From assembly GCA_963703145.1 (NCBI GenBank), contig OY969793.1, positions 1,054,001 through 1,118,000 on the forward strand: 64,000 bases of DNA, read 5' to 3'. The translations under genes and the position numbers were made by a program. Below the pieces are notes generated by a model. That model did no database searches. It saw only the letters and a program-made list of their open reading frames with translations, and was not told the origin of the DNA. Below, one piece after another: positions 41,050-49,020 of the stretch (position 1 is the stretch's first letter; each line of letters starts with the position of its first letter). The DNA is from Bog-756 sp963703145. Lineage in GTDB: Bacteria > Actinomycetota > Acidimicrobiia > Acidimicrobiales > RAAP-2.

Positions 41050-41715
41050 TCAATGGGCGGGAATGGCCCCGACCGGCGCTTTGGCCACCGGCGTGCGGAC
41101 ATGGTCTCCCCGGTGAAACAGCCCTCGCAGCATCGGGATGGCGAACCGGTCCAGGCCGAGGTAGCCGGCGTTGCGCCAAGCCAGGATCAAGAAGATCGAC
41201 ACGATGGCATAGGCGGGATTGACTCCTGCCGATCCGGAGAACATGTAGATGACGTTCAGTCCGATGCCGGCGAAGGCGGCCGCCCCGGTGAACAGGCCCA
41301 GGATCAAGAGCGTCCCGATGACCAGTTCGCTGATGGTGATGACCTTGGCGATCCACGATGCGTTGGGCACGACGAAGTTGTGGAGGAATCCGGCGAACCA
41401 GCCGTAAGATGCTCCACCTTTGCCGGTGGCCGATCCGGCCACACCAGCGGTGGCGAACCCCTTGACCGCTGCTCCACCACCGGACCAGAAGGCGGCCTTC
41501 TCGCTGCCCCATAGTTTCTGGTAGCCAGCGTTCAACCACTCGTAGCCGAGCCACAGCCTGGCCACCAGCCACACCACACTCGCCGCCTTGGAGCGGAAGA
41601 GCCAGTCAGCGAACTTCAGGTTCCCGCTAGGGGCCTCGAAGATGCCGCCGGGCGCGTCGGTCGGATCAGTCTGGGTGCCCACCTTGCCCTTCAAGAAGTC
41701 CAACGTCATGGCCAT
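41050..41715 (-). CDS. DoxX-family membrane protein (thiosulfate:quinone oxidoreductase DoxD-like)
   Basis: A 221-residue protein with four hydrophobic segments. ARLWLGYEWLNAGYQKL near residue 57 and a long loop, then VITISELVIGTLLILGLFTGAAAFAG, match the DoxX/DoxD family, whose members are linked to thiosulfate oxidation or redox stress. The ATG at 41715 has AGGAGG six bases upstream. A DosR-like box (41792-41806) lies 77-91 bases upstream, suggesting control by the adjacent DevR-like regulator. The reaction is not proven. Confidence 0.82.
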   Translation of the reverse strand: MAMTLDFLKGKVGTQTDPTDAPGGIFEAPSGNLKFADWLFRSKAASVVWLVARLWLGYEWLNAGYQKLWGSEKAAFWSGGGAAVKGFATAGVAGSATGKGGASYGWFAGFLHNFVVPNASWIAKVITISELVIGTLLILGLFTGAAAFAGIGLNVIYMFSGSAGVNPAYAIVSIFLILAWRNAGYLGLDRFAIPMLRGLFHRGDHVRTPVAKAPVGAIPAH

Positions 41716-41791
41716 GTGATCCTCCTGGTAGACCACCGCGCGGAGCGCGGTGCGTCATGGCCAGCTTGGTGGATCGCGTACAGGATGGGCA

Positions 41792-41806
41792 GGGCCGAAA
41801 GACTCC
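41792..41806. promoter_or_regulatory. DosR-box-like site upstream of the DoxX gene
   Basis: GGGCCGAAAGACTCC matches 10 of 14 positions of the DosR consensus GGGACTWWAGTCCC and lies 77-91 bases upstream of the DoxX start. Confidence 0.35.
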
Positions 41807-41838
41807 AATCCTCGAGGCGGGATCAGCCACGGTCGGCC

Positions 41839-42975
41839 TCACGCGCTGAGCGGAACCTGCCAGGTGAGCCTGGTACCCCCACCGTCGGGACGCTCGATGG
41901 CAAAGTGCCCACTGAGTCTCTCAGCCCGGCGCTGGAGATTCACCAGGCCGAGCCCGCCGGCGCCCACATCGTTGGCGTCGATGCCCCGACCGTTGTCCAG
42001 GACCCGGAGTCGGCACTGCCCCGACGCCACGCGCAGTGACACTGACGCCGTGGTCGCCTCGGCATGGCGCCCGATGTTGGTGACCGCCTCGCGCACCGTC
42101 GCCAGGAGCTGGTCGGCGACGCGGTCGGAGATGGCGACGTCGACAGGCCCTTCGAAGGTCACCGCCACCTCGATCCCCACGGTGGGGTTCAGCGATCGGA
42201 CCATGGAGAGAATTCTGGAGCGCACTCCGGTGTCGTCGTTGGCCAGGCCGAGTTCGTAGATGCTGGAGCGCACCTGGGTGATGGCGTCTCCGATCGTGGA
42301 TACGAGCTCGCCCAACCGTTCGGCCAGGCCTACCGCTGCCGCTTCGCTGGCCATGGACTCCAGTGACAGACCGACGGCGAAGAGGTGTTGGATGACGGTG
42401 TCATGGAGGTCGCGTGCCATTCGGTCCCGGTCGTCACTGACGGCGAGCTCCTGGATGCGCTGGTGGAGCCGCGTGTTCTCGATGGCCATGCCTGCGGCGA
42501 CCGCCAATGCCTCCACCGCAGATTGATCCGCCTGGGTGAACTCGGGGGCACCGACTTTCTCGGTGAGGTAGATGCTGCCGTAGATCGCCTCACGCACCCG
42601 GATCGGCACACCGAGAAAGGAGCTCATGGGCGGGTGGTTTACCGGGAGTCCGACGCTGGAGGCATGGGAGCCCAGTTGCGCCAGCCGGACCGACCGAGGT
42701 TCGTCCAACGTCAGGCTGAGCACGCCCAGCCCCGTCGGCCGAGCGCCGATCCGTGCCTCGTCGGCGGGCGTCAGACCGACGGTCAGGAACTCGCCGATGG
42801 CCGTGCTGTCGTCGTTCAGGATGCCGAGGGCGCCGAATCGAGCGTTCGTCAACGAGCGAGCCGCATCGATGACGTGAGCCAGCAGGCTGGGCAGGTCAAG
42901 ATCCTGCTCGAGCAGGAGTGTCGCTTCGAGAACCCTCCGCAGCTGTTGAGGATCCTCGATGGACTGGAATGGCAT
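41839..42975 (-). CDS. GAF-domain sensor histidine kinase (DevS/DosS-like)
   Basis: A 378-residue kinase from the ATG at 42975. Residues about 19-170 are one GAF domain with the DevS-like phrases ARFGALGILNDD, SFLGVPIRVREAIYGSIYLT and AAGMAIENTRLHQRI. HisKA_3 dimerisation follows, with the phospho-acceptor His191 in MARDLHDTVIQHLFAVGLSL, then an ATPase domain with REAVTNIGRHAEAT and LDNGRGID. It has one GAF domain, whereas mycobacterial DevS has two, so heme sensing cannot be assumed. TACGCT lies eight bases before the start. The partner regulator is divergent. Confidence 0.9.
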   Translation of the reverse strand: MPFQSIEDPQQLRRVLEATLLLEQDLDLPSLLAHVIDAARSLTNARFGALGILNDDSTAIGEFLTVGLTPADEARIGARPTGLGVLSLTLDEPRSVRLAQLGSHASSVGLPVNHPPMSSFLGVPIRVREAIYGSIYLTEKVGAPEFTQADQSAVEALAVAAGMAIENTRLHQRIQELAVSDDRDRMARDLHDTVIQHLFAVGLSLESMASEAAAVGLAERLGELVSTIGDAITQVRSSIYELGLANDDTGVRSRILSMVRSLNPTVGIEVAVTFEGPVDVAISDRVADQLLATVREAVTNIGRHAEATTASVSLRVASGQCRLRVLDNGRGIDANDVGAGGLGLVNLQRRAERLSGHFAIERPDGGGTRLTWQVPLSA

Positions 42976-43092
42976 CGCCTGCCAGCGTACCGACCTCGCG
43001 CCCAGCCGTTGACCGGCCGCACCGGTGGTGTCGAGCGGTCCGCCGGCCGACCCCAAGTTGCCCAACGGGTCCTGGGTTGGAAGGATGCGGTG

Positions 43093-43764
43093 GTGAGTCT
43101 CGCTGTCTTCCTCCTCGATGACCACGAGGTGGTGCGGGCAGGGCTCCGGGCCATGGTGGGCGTGACCGATGACCTGGTCGTGGTGGGGGAGGCATCGACT
43201 GCGGCCGAAGCGCTGGAGCGGATACCACTGAGCCGACCCGACGTGGCCATCTTGGATGTCCGGCTCCCCGATGGCAGCGGGATCGAGGTGTGCCGCGAGA
43301 TCCGCTCCCAGTGGCCCGAGGTCGTCTGCGTGATGCTCACCTCCTACGCTGACGACACGGCCATCTTCGCCGCCATCCTCGCCGGTGCAGCTGGCTATGT
43401 GTTGAAACAGGTGGGCGGTGGGGATCTGCTCGACGACATCCGCCGGGCTGGTGCCGGTGAGTCGCTCCTCGATCCCGCCATCATCGAACGGGTCCTCGAG
43501 CGCCTCCGCGAAGGTCCGCGGGAGGACCCCCGACTGAGCAGTCTCACGCCACAGGAGCGTCGAGTCCTCGACCTCGTTGCCGAAGGTCAGACGAACCGAC
43601 AGATCGCCGCCGAGCTGTACCTCGCCGAGAAGACGATCAAGAACTACGTCTCCAACCTTCTGGCCAAGCTGGGCATGGAACGCCGGACCCAGGCAGCTAC
43701 CTACGCCGCACGACTCGACGAACGAACGACCATGGCTGCCGAGGGCGACATCACTGGCACCTAG
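43093..43764 (+). CDS. NarL/FixJ-type response regulator, DevR/DosR-like
   Basis: A 223-residue regulator. The receiver has VFLLDDHEVVRAGLR, phospho-acceptor Asp55 in ILDVRLPDGSG, Thr83 in MLTSYADD and Lys105. The C-terminal LuxR helix-turn-helix reads LTPQERRVLDLVAEGQTNRQ, then AAELYLAEKTIKNYVSNLLAKLG and MERRTQAATYAARL. Both parts closely follow DevR/DosR. GTG 43093 is preferred to upstream codons because the protein then begins at the normal family N-terminus. It pairs with the divergent GAF kinase and probably controls nearby stress genes through boxes near 41.8 and 44.2 kb. Confidence 0.92.
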   Translation: MSLAVFLLDDHEVVRAGLRAMVGVTDDLVVVGEASTAAEALERIPLSRPDVAILDVRLPDGSGIEVCREIRSQWPEVVCVMLTSYADDTAIFAAILAGAAGYVLKQVGGGDLLDDIRRAGAGESLLDPAIIERVLERLREGPREDPRLSSLTPQERRVLDLVAEGQTNRQIAAELYLAEKTIKNYVSNLLAKLGMERRTQAATYAARLDERTTMAAEGDITGT

Positions 43765-43786
43765 AGCACCCAGACCGTCGGGTGGC

Positions 43787-44104
43787 TCAGTTCGCCTCGT
43801 CAGGCGGGGTGAGCGGAACTCCCCGCTCGATCAGGGCTTGTTCCAGCAGCTGTCGCTCCCGGTCCGGTTGCTCGAACCCGGACAGATCCCAGTCGATGTC
43901 CAGGCTCGTCGCCAGCCTGATCAACGCCACGTCATAGGCCAGTTGATCGGCCACCGTGCCAAGGGCCCTGGGCTCCTCGGAGACCTCCTGGAGGAGGCGC
44001 CGGGTGCGGACCAGATCGGCGAAGACCTCTCCGATCATCGCGTGGAGGTCGGCGTCGTTGCGGTTCTCGAGAGCCAGCCCGAGGAGTTGGGTGTACATCG
44101 ACAT
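43787..44104 (-). CDS. Small protein of unknown function with DosR-box-like upstream site
   Basis: A 105-residue helical protein from ATG 44104 (MSMYTQLLGLALENRNDADL). It is acidic, has no cysteine, no membrane segment and no recognised domain. A longer frame reaches 44359, but the extra part is Arg/Ser-rich and looks noncoding. It ends 22 bases after the convergent regulator gene stops. A DosR-like site 70-83 bases upstream groups it with the stress module. Confidence 0.6.
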   Translation of the reverse strand: MSMYTQLLGLALENRNDADLHAMIGEVFADLVRTRRLLQEVSEEPRALGTVADQLAYDVALIRLATSLDIDWDLSGFEQPDRERQLLEQALIERGVPLTPPDEAN

Positions 44105-44173
44105 GGCGTCTAGCCGGGAGGTCGTCCGGCTCGGTGCGGAGCGTGCCTGCGGAATGGAACGACGCGCATCATG

Positions 44174-44187
44174 GGGACCATAGTGCG
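44174..44187. promoter_or_regulatory. DosR-box-like site upstream of the small unknown protein
   Basis: GGGACCATAGTGCG matches 11 of 14 positions of GGGACTWWAGTCCC and lies 70-83 bases before the start at 44104. Confidence 0.4.
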
Positions 44188-44283
44188 CCGAGGTGGTGTG
44201 CCAACGGCAGAGGCAAAGGTCACGAGTGTCTGGTCCGCGTGCCTCAGACTTCCTTAGTTCGAGCACCGAGCGGCCCCGTGATG

Positions 44284-44298
44284 GGGACCTTTGGCTCT
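44284..44298. promoter_or_regulatory. DosR-box-like site upstream of the alcohol dehydrogenase
   Basis: GGGACCTTTGGCTCT matches 10 of 14 positions of the consensus and ends 60 bases before the ATG at 44358. Confidence 0.4.
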
Positions 44299-44357
44299 GG
44301 TCGCTCGGCGGTGTGGGGCGCAGGCTGGGAAGACGACCAGGCAAAGGGAGTTCGACC

Positions 44358-45401
44358 ATGAAAGCACTCGTCTACGAAGGGCCAGGTTCGAAGGCATGGA
44401 AGGACGTGGCCGATCCGGTCATCCTGGCCGACACTGACATCATCGTGCGCGTGGACACCACCACCATTTGTGGCTCCGACCTGCACATCTTGAAGGGGGA
44501 CACCCCCGAGGTGACCGAGGGACGCATTCTCGGTCATGAGGCGGTCGGGACCGCCACGAGTGTTGGGAGCGGCGTGAAGACCGTGGTAGTGGGCGATCGG
44601 GTCCTCGTCTCGTGTATCAGCGCCTGTGGCGCGTGCCGGTTCTGTCGCGAGGGCCGGTACGGGCAGTGCCTCGGAGGAGGGGGCTGGATCCTCGGCCACC
44701 TCATCGACGGCACCCAGGCGGAGTACGTCCGAGTTCCCTTTGCCGACACGTCCACCTATCCGCTGCCCGACGCGGCCAGCGACGAGGACATCCTCATGTT
44801 GGCCGACATCCTTCCCACGGCCTACGAGGTGGGCGTCCTCAATGGGCACGTACAACCCGGTGACACCGTTGCCGTGGTGGGAGCAGGACCGATCGGGCTC
44901 TCGGCCATCACAGGGGCCAAGCTCTATTCGCCGGGGATGATCATCGCCATCGACATGGCCGACGCCCGCCTCGATGTGGCTAAGCAGTTCGGTGCCGACC
45001 TCACCATCAACAATCAGACTGAGGATGCCGCCGCAATCATCCGCGGTCTTACCCAGGGTCTCGGTGCCGATGTCGCCATCGAGGCCGTGGGGGTCCCTGC
45101 CACCTTCGAGCTGTGCACCGACCTGGTCCGCCCCGGGGGACACGTGGCCAACATCGGAGTACACGGGAAGCCGGCCGTGCTGCACCTCGAGTCCCTCTGG
45201 ACGCGGGATGTCACCATTACCACCGGCCTGGTCGACACGTACTCCACCCCCACGCTGTTGCGGTTGCTCGCCAGCCACCAGATCGATGCCAGCCGCTTCG
45301 CCACCCACCACTTCCCGCTCGGCGAGATGATGGCCGCCTACGACGTTTTCGCCCGCGCGGCTGACACTGGTGCGGTCAAGGTGGTCTTGACCCGGGAGTA
45401 G
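44358..45401 (+). CDS. Zinc-dependent alcohol dehydrogenase (MDR superfamily)
   Basis: A 347-residue enzyme starting MKALVYEGPGSKAWKDVADP. Motifs are TTICGSDLHILKGD (catalytic Cys), GRILGHEAVGTATSVG (His-Glu), a structural-zinc cluster SACGACRFCREGRYGQC, and VAVVGAGPIGLSAITGA for NAD(P). Similar enzymes are stress-induced alcohol or formaldehyde dehydrogenases. AAGGGAG precedes the ATG. A DosR-box-like site is 60 bases upstream and a strong hairpin lies after the stop. Confidence 0.9.
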   Translation: MKALVYEGPGSKAWKDVADPVILADTDIIVRVDTTTICGSDLHILKGDTPEVTEGRILGHEAVGTATSVGSGVKTVVVGDRVLVSCISACGACRFCREGRYGQCLGGGGWILGHLIDGTQAEYVRVPFADTSTYPLPDAASDEDILMLADILPTAYEVGVLNGHVQPGDTVAVVGAGPIGLSAITGAKLYSPGMIIAIDMADARLDVAKQFGADLTINNQTEDAAAIIRGLTQGLGADVAIEAVGVPATFELCTDLVRPGGHVANIGVHGKPAVLHLESLWTRDVTITTGLVDTYSTPTLLRLLASHQIDASRFATHHFPLGEMMAAYDVFARAADTGAVKVVLTRE

Positions 45402-45423
45402 GCCCATGAGCGCCCGAACGCGG

Positions 45424-45449
45424 ATCAGGGCCCCCGACGGGGCCCTGAT
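45424..45449. terminator. Hairpin between alcohol dehydrogenase and CsbD genes
   Basis: ATCAGGGCCCC pairs with GGGGCCCTGAT (11 bp) around CGAC, between two convergent genes. There is no T-run. Confidence 0.6.
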
Positions 45450-45493
45450 GCCTCGGTTCAGGAGGGCGGTGACTGCGCGTAAGGGGTGGTGCG

Positions 45494-45649
45494 TCAGTGG
45501 CCGGTCACCTTGTCGGCAACCTTGTCCACGGCCTCTTTGACCTTTCCCTTGGCCTGGTCGACCTGACCTTCTCGCGTGAGGTCCTCGTCCTCGGTGAGGT
45601 CACCCACGGCTTTCTTGGCTCGTCCCTTGAGGTCATCGGTATTTGGCAT
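45494..45649 (-). CDS. CsbD-family stress protein
   Basis: A 51-residue hydrophilic protein: DDLKGRAKKAVGDLTEDEDL, then TREGQVDQAKGKVKEAVDKVADKVTGH. The KGRAKxAxG and QxxAKGKxKE phrases define the CsbD family, small helical proteins induced in general stress in many bacteria; their molecular role is unknown. The ATG follows AAGGAGCACAC. It is convergent with the alcohol dehydrogenase gene and may belong to the same stress group. Confidence 0.88.
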   Translation of the reverse strand: MPNTDDLKGRAKKAVGDLTEDEDLTREGQVDQAKGKVKEAVDKVADKVTGH

Positions 45650-45782
45650 GTGTGCTCCTTGGATGGTGGTCGATCATCTCCACCTGTACCCGATGCTCCC
45701 GCGGCCAAACCGGCAGGGACCGGCGGGATCGTCCGGCAGTCCCTCCGTCCATACTGACGTGCCCAGCCATCCCCGGACCGGT

Positions 45783-45797
45783 CATGATGGGCGGATG
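45783..45797 (+). promoter_or_regulatory. Possible leaderless-type promoter of purU
   Basis: CATGAT (45783-45788) lies six bases before the ATG at 45795. It is a weaker -10 match but has the shared spacing. Confidence 0.3.
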
Positions 45798-46646
45798 CGC
45801 CGCCTCGTTCTGACCGTGACCTGCCCCGACGGCACCGGCATTGTCGCCGCCGTCACCGGATTCATCGCCTCCCACGGCGGTTGGGTGGTCGAGGCGGCCC
45901 AGCACGGCGATCTGGGCACGGGCCAGTTCTTCCAACGCATCGAGGTGCTGGCCGACTCCCTTCCCTTCGGGCCCGAGGGGTTCGCCGAGCGCTTTGCTGC
46001 GGTGGCCTCGTCCTTCGAGCTGGACTGGCACTTGTCCGACACCGGCGAACCCAAGCGGGTGGTCGTGCTGGTCAGTCGCGAAGACCACTGCATTGCTGAC
46101 CTGTTGCACCGGTGGCGAAACGGCGACCTCCCCTGTGACATCCCACTGGTGATCTCCAACCATGCCGATCTCCGCCCACTGGTGGAGTGGCATGGCGTCG
46201 AGTTCCTACACATCCCGTTCGAGCCGGCCACCAAGGCGGACGCCTTCGCCGAGGTCACCTCCCGCTACGAGGCGGCCCGGGGCGACGTGATGGTGCTGGC
46301 CCGGTTCATGCAGATCCTCCCCGCGGACCTGTGCGGCCGCTACCCAGGCCGGATCATCAACATCCACCACAGCTTCCTGCCCTCGTTCGCCGGGGCCCGG
46401 CCCTATCATCAGGCCTTCGATCGAGGGGTGAAGCTCATCGGTGCCACCTGTCACTACGTCACCGCGGAACTGGATGCCGGACCGATCATCGAGCAGGACA
46501 CCATAAGAATCGACCACGGCGACACCGTCGAGGAGCTCCTGCGCATCGGACGAGACATCGAGCGGGCCGTTCTGGTCCGGGGGTTGCGCTGGCACCTGGA
46601 GGACCGGGTCCTGGTCAACGGCACCAAGACCGTGGTCTTTGCCTGA
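45795..46646 (+). CDS. purU: Formyltetrahydrofolate deformylase PurU
   Basis: A 283-residue enzyme that hydrolyses 10-formyltetrahydrofolate to formate and tetrahydrofolate, supplying formate for purine synthesis and balancing one-carbon pools. Residues about 1-85 are an ACT domain (VLTVTCPDGTGIVAAVTGFI). The formyltransferase domain follows with IINIHHSFLPSFAGARPYHQ, carrying the catalytic-region histidines, and CHYVTAELDAGPIIEQD with its Asp. The ATG at 45795 gives the normal family N-terminus. Some longer in-frame extension upstream is not family-like. Confidence 0.93.
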   Translation: MRRLVLTVTCPDGTGIVAAVTGFIASHGGWVVEAAQHGDLGTGQFFQRIEVLADSLPFGPEGFAERFAAVASSFELDWHLSDTGEPKRVVVLVSREDHCIADLLHRWRNGDLPCDIPLVISNHADLRPLVEWHGVEFLHIPFEPATKADAFAEVTSRYEAARGDVMVLARFMQILPADLCGRYPGRIINIHHSFLPSFAGARPYHQAFDRGVKLIGATCHYVTAELDAGPIIEQDTIRIDHGDTVEELLRIGRDIERAVLVRGLRWHLEDRVLVNGTKTVVFA

Positions 46647-46708
46647 ATTCATGTCACGGTGGTTTGGGCCCGGCCGCCCCGGGTATACCGGATTCGTCGG
46701 GGCCCGTT

Positions 46709-46732
46709 GAGCGAGTTTCCGCCGGCTCGCTC
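46709..46732. terminator. Terminator-like hairpin between purU and the flavin oxidoreductase
   Basis: GAGCGAG pairs with CTCGCTC around a 10-base loop, and a TTTT run follows about 15 bases later on the plus strand. It lies between convergent genes. Confidence 0.45.
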
Positions 46733-46759
46733 CGGGCCCGGACCCTTTTCCCCGACAGG

Positions 46760-48115
46760 TCAGTCAGCCGCTTCGGCGAGGGCCTCGGCCAGGGTGGGGT
46801 GGACCAGCATCGACTCGATGATGTCGGCCACCCTCAGCCGTCCCGTGACCGCCACCGCCAACACCGAGATCAGCTCGGAGGCGTTGCGCCCCACGATCGA
46901 ACCGCCGAGGACGATACCGGTGGACGGGTCGGTGATGATCTTGACGAATCCGCGAGAGTCGTTGTCGATGAGGGCCCGGGCACTGGCCGCAAAGGGAACC
47001 TTGGTCACCCGGATCTTGCGACCCTCGGCGAAGGCGTCCGCCTCGGCCAGGCCCACGTCGGCGATCTCGGGCTCGGTGAAGATGGCTGACGGGGCGCTCT
47101 CGTAGTTCGGATGGCGGTGGGAGGCCGTGTGCCCCACCACGACGTACTCGGCCACCTGGCGTCCCTGCATCCACGCCACCGACGACAGGGGCAGCTTTCC
47201 CGAGAGGTCGCCGGCGGCGAAGATATGGGGCACCGAGGTCTGACAGTGCCGGTTGATGGGGACGTAGCCGTCGCCGGTCACTTCGACCCCGGCTTCGGCC
47301 AGACCTAGTCCTTCGGAGTTGGGGATCGACCCGATGGCCATCAGGGCATGGGATCCCTCCACTCGACGGCCGTCGTCACAGGACACGACCACCCCGGACC
47401 CGTTCCGATCGACGCCGACGGCACGCGCTCCCTTCAACAGGTGGACACCGCGTTGGATGAAGTCGGCTTCCAGTACCGCTGCCACCTCGGGGTCCTTTTG
47501 GGGCAGGACCTGCTGTCGGCTCACGATCAGGGTCACCTCGCAACCGAGCGAAGAGAACAGATGGACGAACTCGACACCGGTGACGCCTGAACCGATCACG
47601 ACGACGTGGTCGGGCAGGACCTTGGGCGGGTAGGCATCACGTGTGCACAGGACCCGATCGCCATCGGGCTCGGCCCAGGTCGGCACCCGCGGCCGACTGC
47701 CGGTGCTGAGCAGGATGGCATCCGCCTCGAAGATGCGTTCGCCCTCTTCCGTGGTGGCCACCACGGTGTGGGCGTCGGTGAGCCGAGCGGTGCCACGGAC
47801 CAGATCGACCTGCTGGCTGTGGAGGATCTTCTCGTTGGTGTGCTCCAGGCTGTCGACGATGGTGCCGATGCGGGCGCGGAGCAGCTCGAGATCGATCGTC
47901 CCGGTGGCGCCCACCACCCCCATGCCCTCGATGCGGCGCAGGGTGGACATGGCCCCGCCGGTGGCGATCATGGCCTTGGAGGGGATGCAGTCCCAGAGAT
48001 TGGCCGCCCCTCCGACCACGTCGCGCTCGATGAGGGTGACCTCCACCCCGAGCATGGCGGCGTGGGTGGCGGCCTGGTTTCCGGCTGGCCCACCGCCGAT
48101 GATCACGAAGCGCAT
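46760..48115 (-). CDS. Pyridine nucleotide-disulfide oxidoreductase-like flavoprotein (LpdA-like, single active-site Cys)
   Basis: A 451-residue FAD protein: MRFVIIGGGPAGNQAATHAA for FAD, VVVIGSGVTGVEFVHLFSSL for NAD(P), and a C-terminal dimerisation domain with SAIFTEPEIADVGL and MLVHPTLAEALAEA. The redox site that is CxxxxC in dihydrolipoamide dehydrogenase reads GGAANLWDCIPSK, so only one cysteine remains. This is the pattern of the LpdA-type quinone reductases and related transhydrogenases, rather than a true disulfide reductase. It probably passes electrons from NAD(P)H to a quinone or oxidant. Confidence 0.85.
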   Translation of the reverse strand: MRFVIIGGGPAGNQAATHAAMLGVEVTLIERDVVGGAANLWDCIPSKAMIATGGAMSTLRRIEGMGVVGATGTIDLELLRARIGTIVDSLEHTNEKILHSQQVDLVRGTARLTDAHTVVATTEEGERIFEADAILLSTGSRPRVPTWAEPDGDRVLCTRDAYPPKVLPDHVVVIGSGVTGVEFVHLFSSLGCEVTLIVSRQQVLPQKDPEVAAVLEADFIQRGVHLLKGARAVGVDRNGSGVVVSCDDGRRVEGSHALMAIGSIPNSEGLGLAEAGVEVTGDGYVPINRHCQTSVPHIFAAGDLSGKLPLSSVAWMQGRQVAEYVVVGHTASHRHPNYESAPSAIFTEPEIADVGLAEADAFAEGRKIRVTKVPFAASARALIDNDSRGFVKIITDPSTGIVLGGSIVGRNASELISVLAVAVTGRLRVADIIESMLVHPTLAEALAEAAD

Positions 48116-48308
48116 CTTCCCAGGCTACGGGGTTGCCGATCGCCCCGAGACCGGGAGTCTCGGCCGGGCTCGTCGGTGCCTGATGTAGCGAATGGCGGTT
48201 GGGTGACTCGAGTTCCCCCGACCCGGTGGGCCAAGTCGGTCGCCCTCGCGAGACGGGCGGTCGAGGGGACCGCCCGACCGTGGTGACCGCGCCGTGACTC
48301 CTGGCCAG

Positions 48309-48888
48309 TCAGATGGGGAGCCCGGCCTTGGTGGCCTCGGGTACCTCCACCAGGCGTCCGGTGGCGACGTCGTAGATGTACCCGTAGATCGGGATTGAGC
48401 CCGGGCACCAGGGGGTGGGCACGGATCCTGGCCACGTCGTCGACGACGCTCTGGTCGGTGTCGTTGATGGTCAGCCAGTCGATGTAGGTCGCCTCCGACG
48501 AGCCCGGGCCCCGTCCGACGTCGTGGAAGCCGTCCGGTCCGAGCGCAGCCGTCTCGAGGCTGTTGGCCAGCAGGCCCCGGATCACCTCGTCGGTGAAGAA
48601 CTCCATGCCGCAGTTGGTGTGGTGGATGACGAACCACTCGCTGGTTCCGAGCAGCTTGTACGAGATGACCAGCGAACGGATGGCGTCGTCGCTGGCCCGT
48701 CCGCCCGCGTTGCGGATCACGTGGGCGTCGCCCTCGCTCAGACCCGCGTACTTGGCCGGGTCGAGCCGGGCGTCCATGCAGGTGAGGATGGCGAAGTGGC
48801 GGGCCGGAGGGAGGGCCAGCTCACCCTTGGCTCCGAACGATGCCACGTAGCGCTCGTTGGCGTCGAGGACTTCTTGCTGGATGGACAT
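48309..48888 (-). CDS. Beta-class carbonic anhydrase, interrupted by one frameshift near the C-terminus
   Basis: Zinc ligands are seen at Cys37 (ILTCMDARLD), His90 and Cys93 (FVIHHTNCGM), with Asp39-Arg41 as the catalytic dyad. It would interconvert CO2 and bicarbonate. The frame from ATG 48888 is correct up to RIRAHPLVPG; beyond that the true continuation, IPIYGYIYDVATGRLVEVPE, lies in another frame ending at TGA 48309-48311. One extra base in the CCCGGG run at 48400-48405 explains this; the corrected length is about 192 residues. The unbroken frame runs on to 48103 but encodes an Arg-rich nonsense tail. The ATG follows GGAGGC. Confidence 0.88.
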
Positions 48889-49020
48889 GGGAGGCCTCCT
48901 TGAGGTGGTGGACCGGCTCTGGGACGACCGACCACCCTGGATGTATCGGATGGTGTGGTAAGTCGATAGGAATACTAGACAACTGACGGCCGCTGTCGAG
49001 CGCGGACGTCCAGGGGGGCC

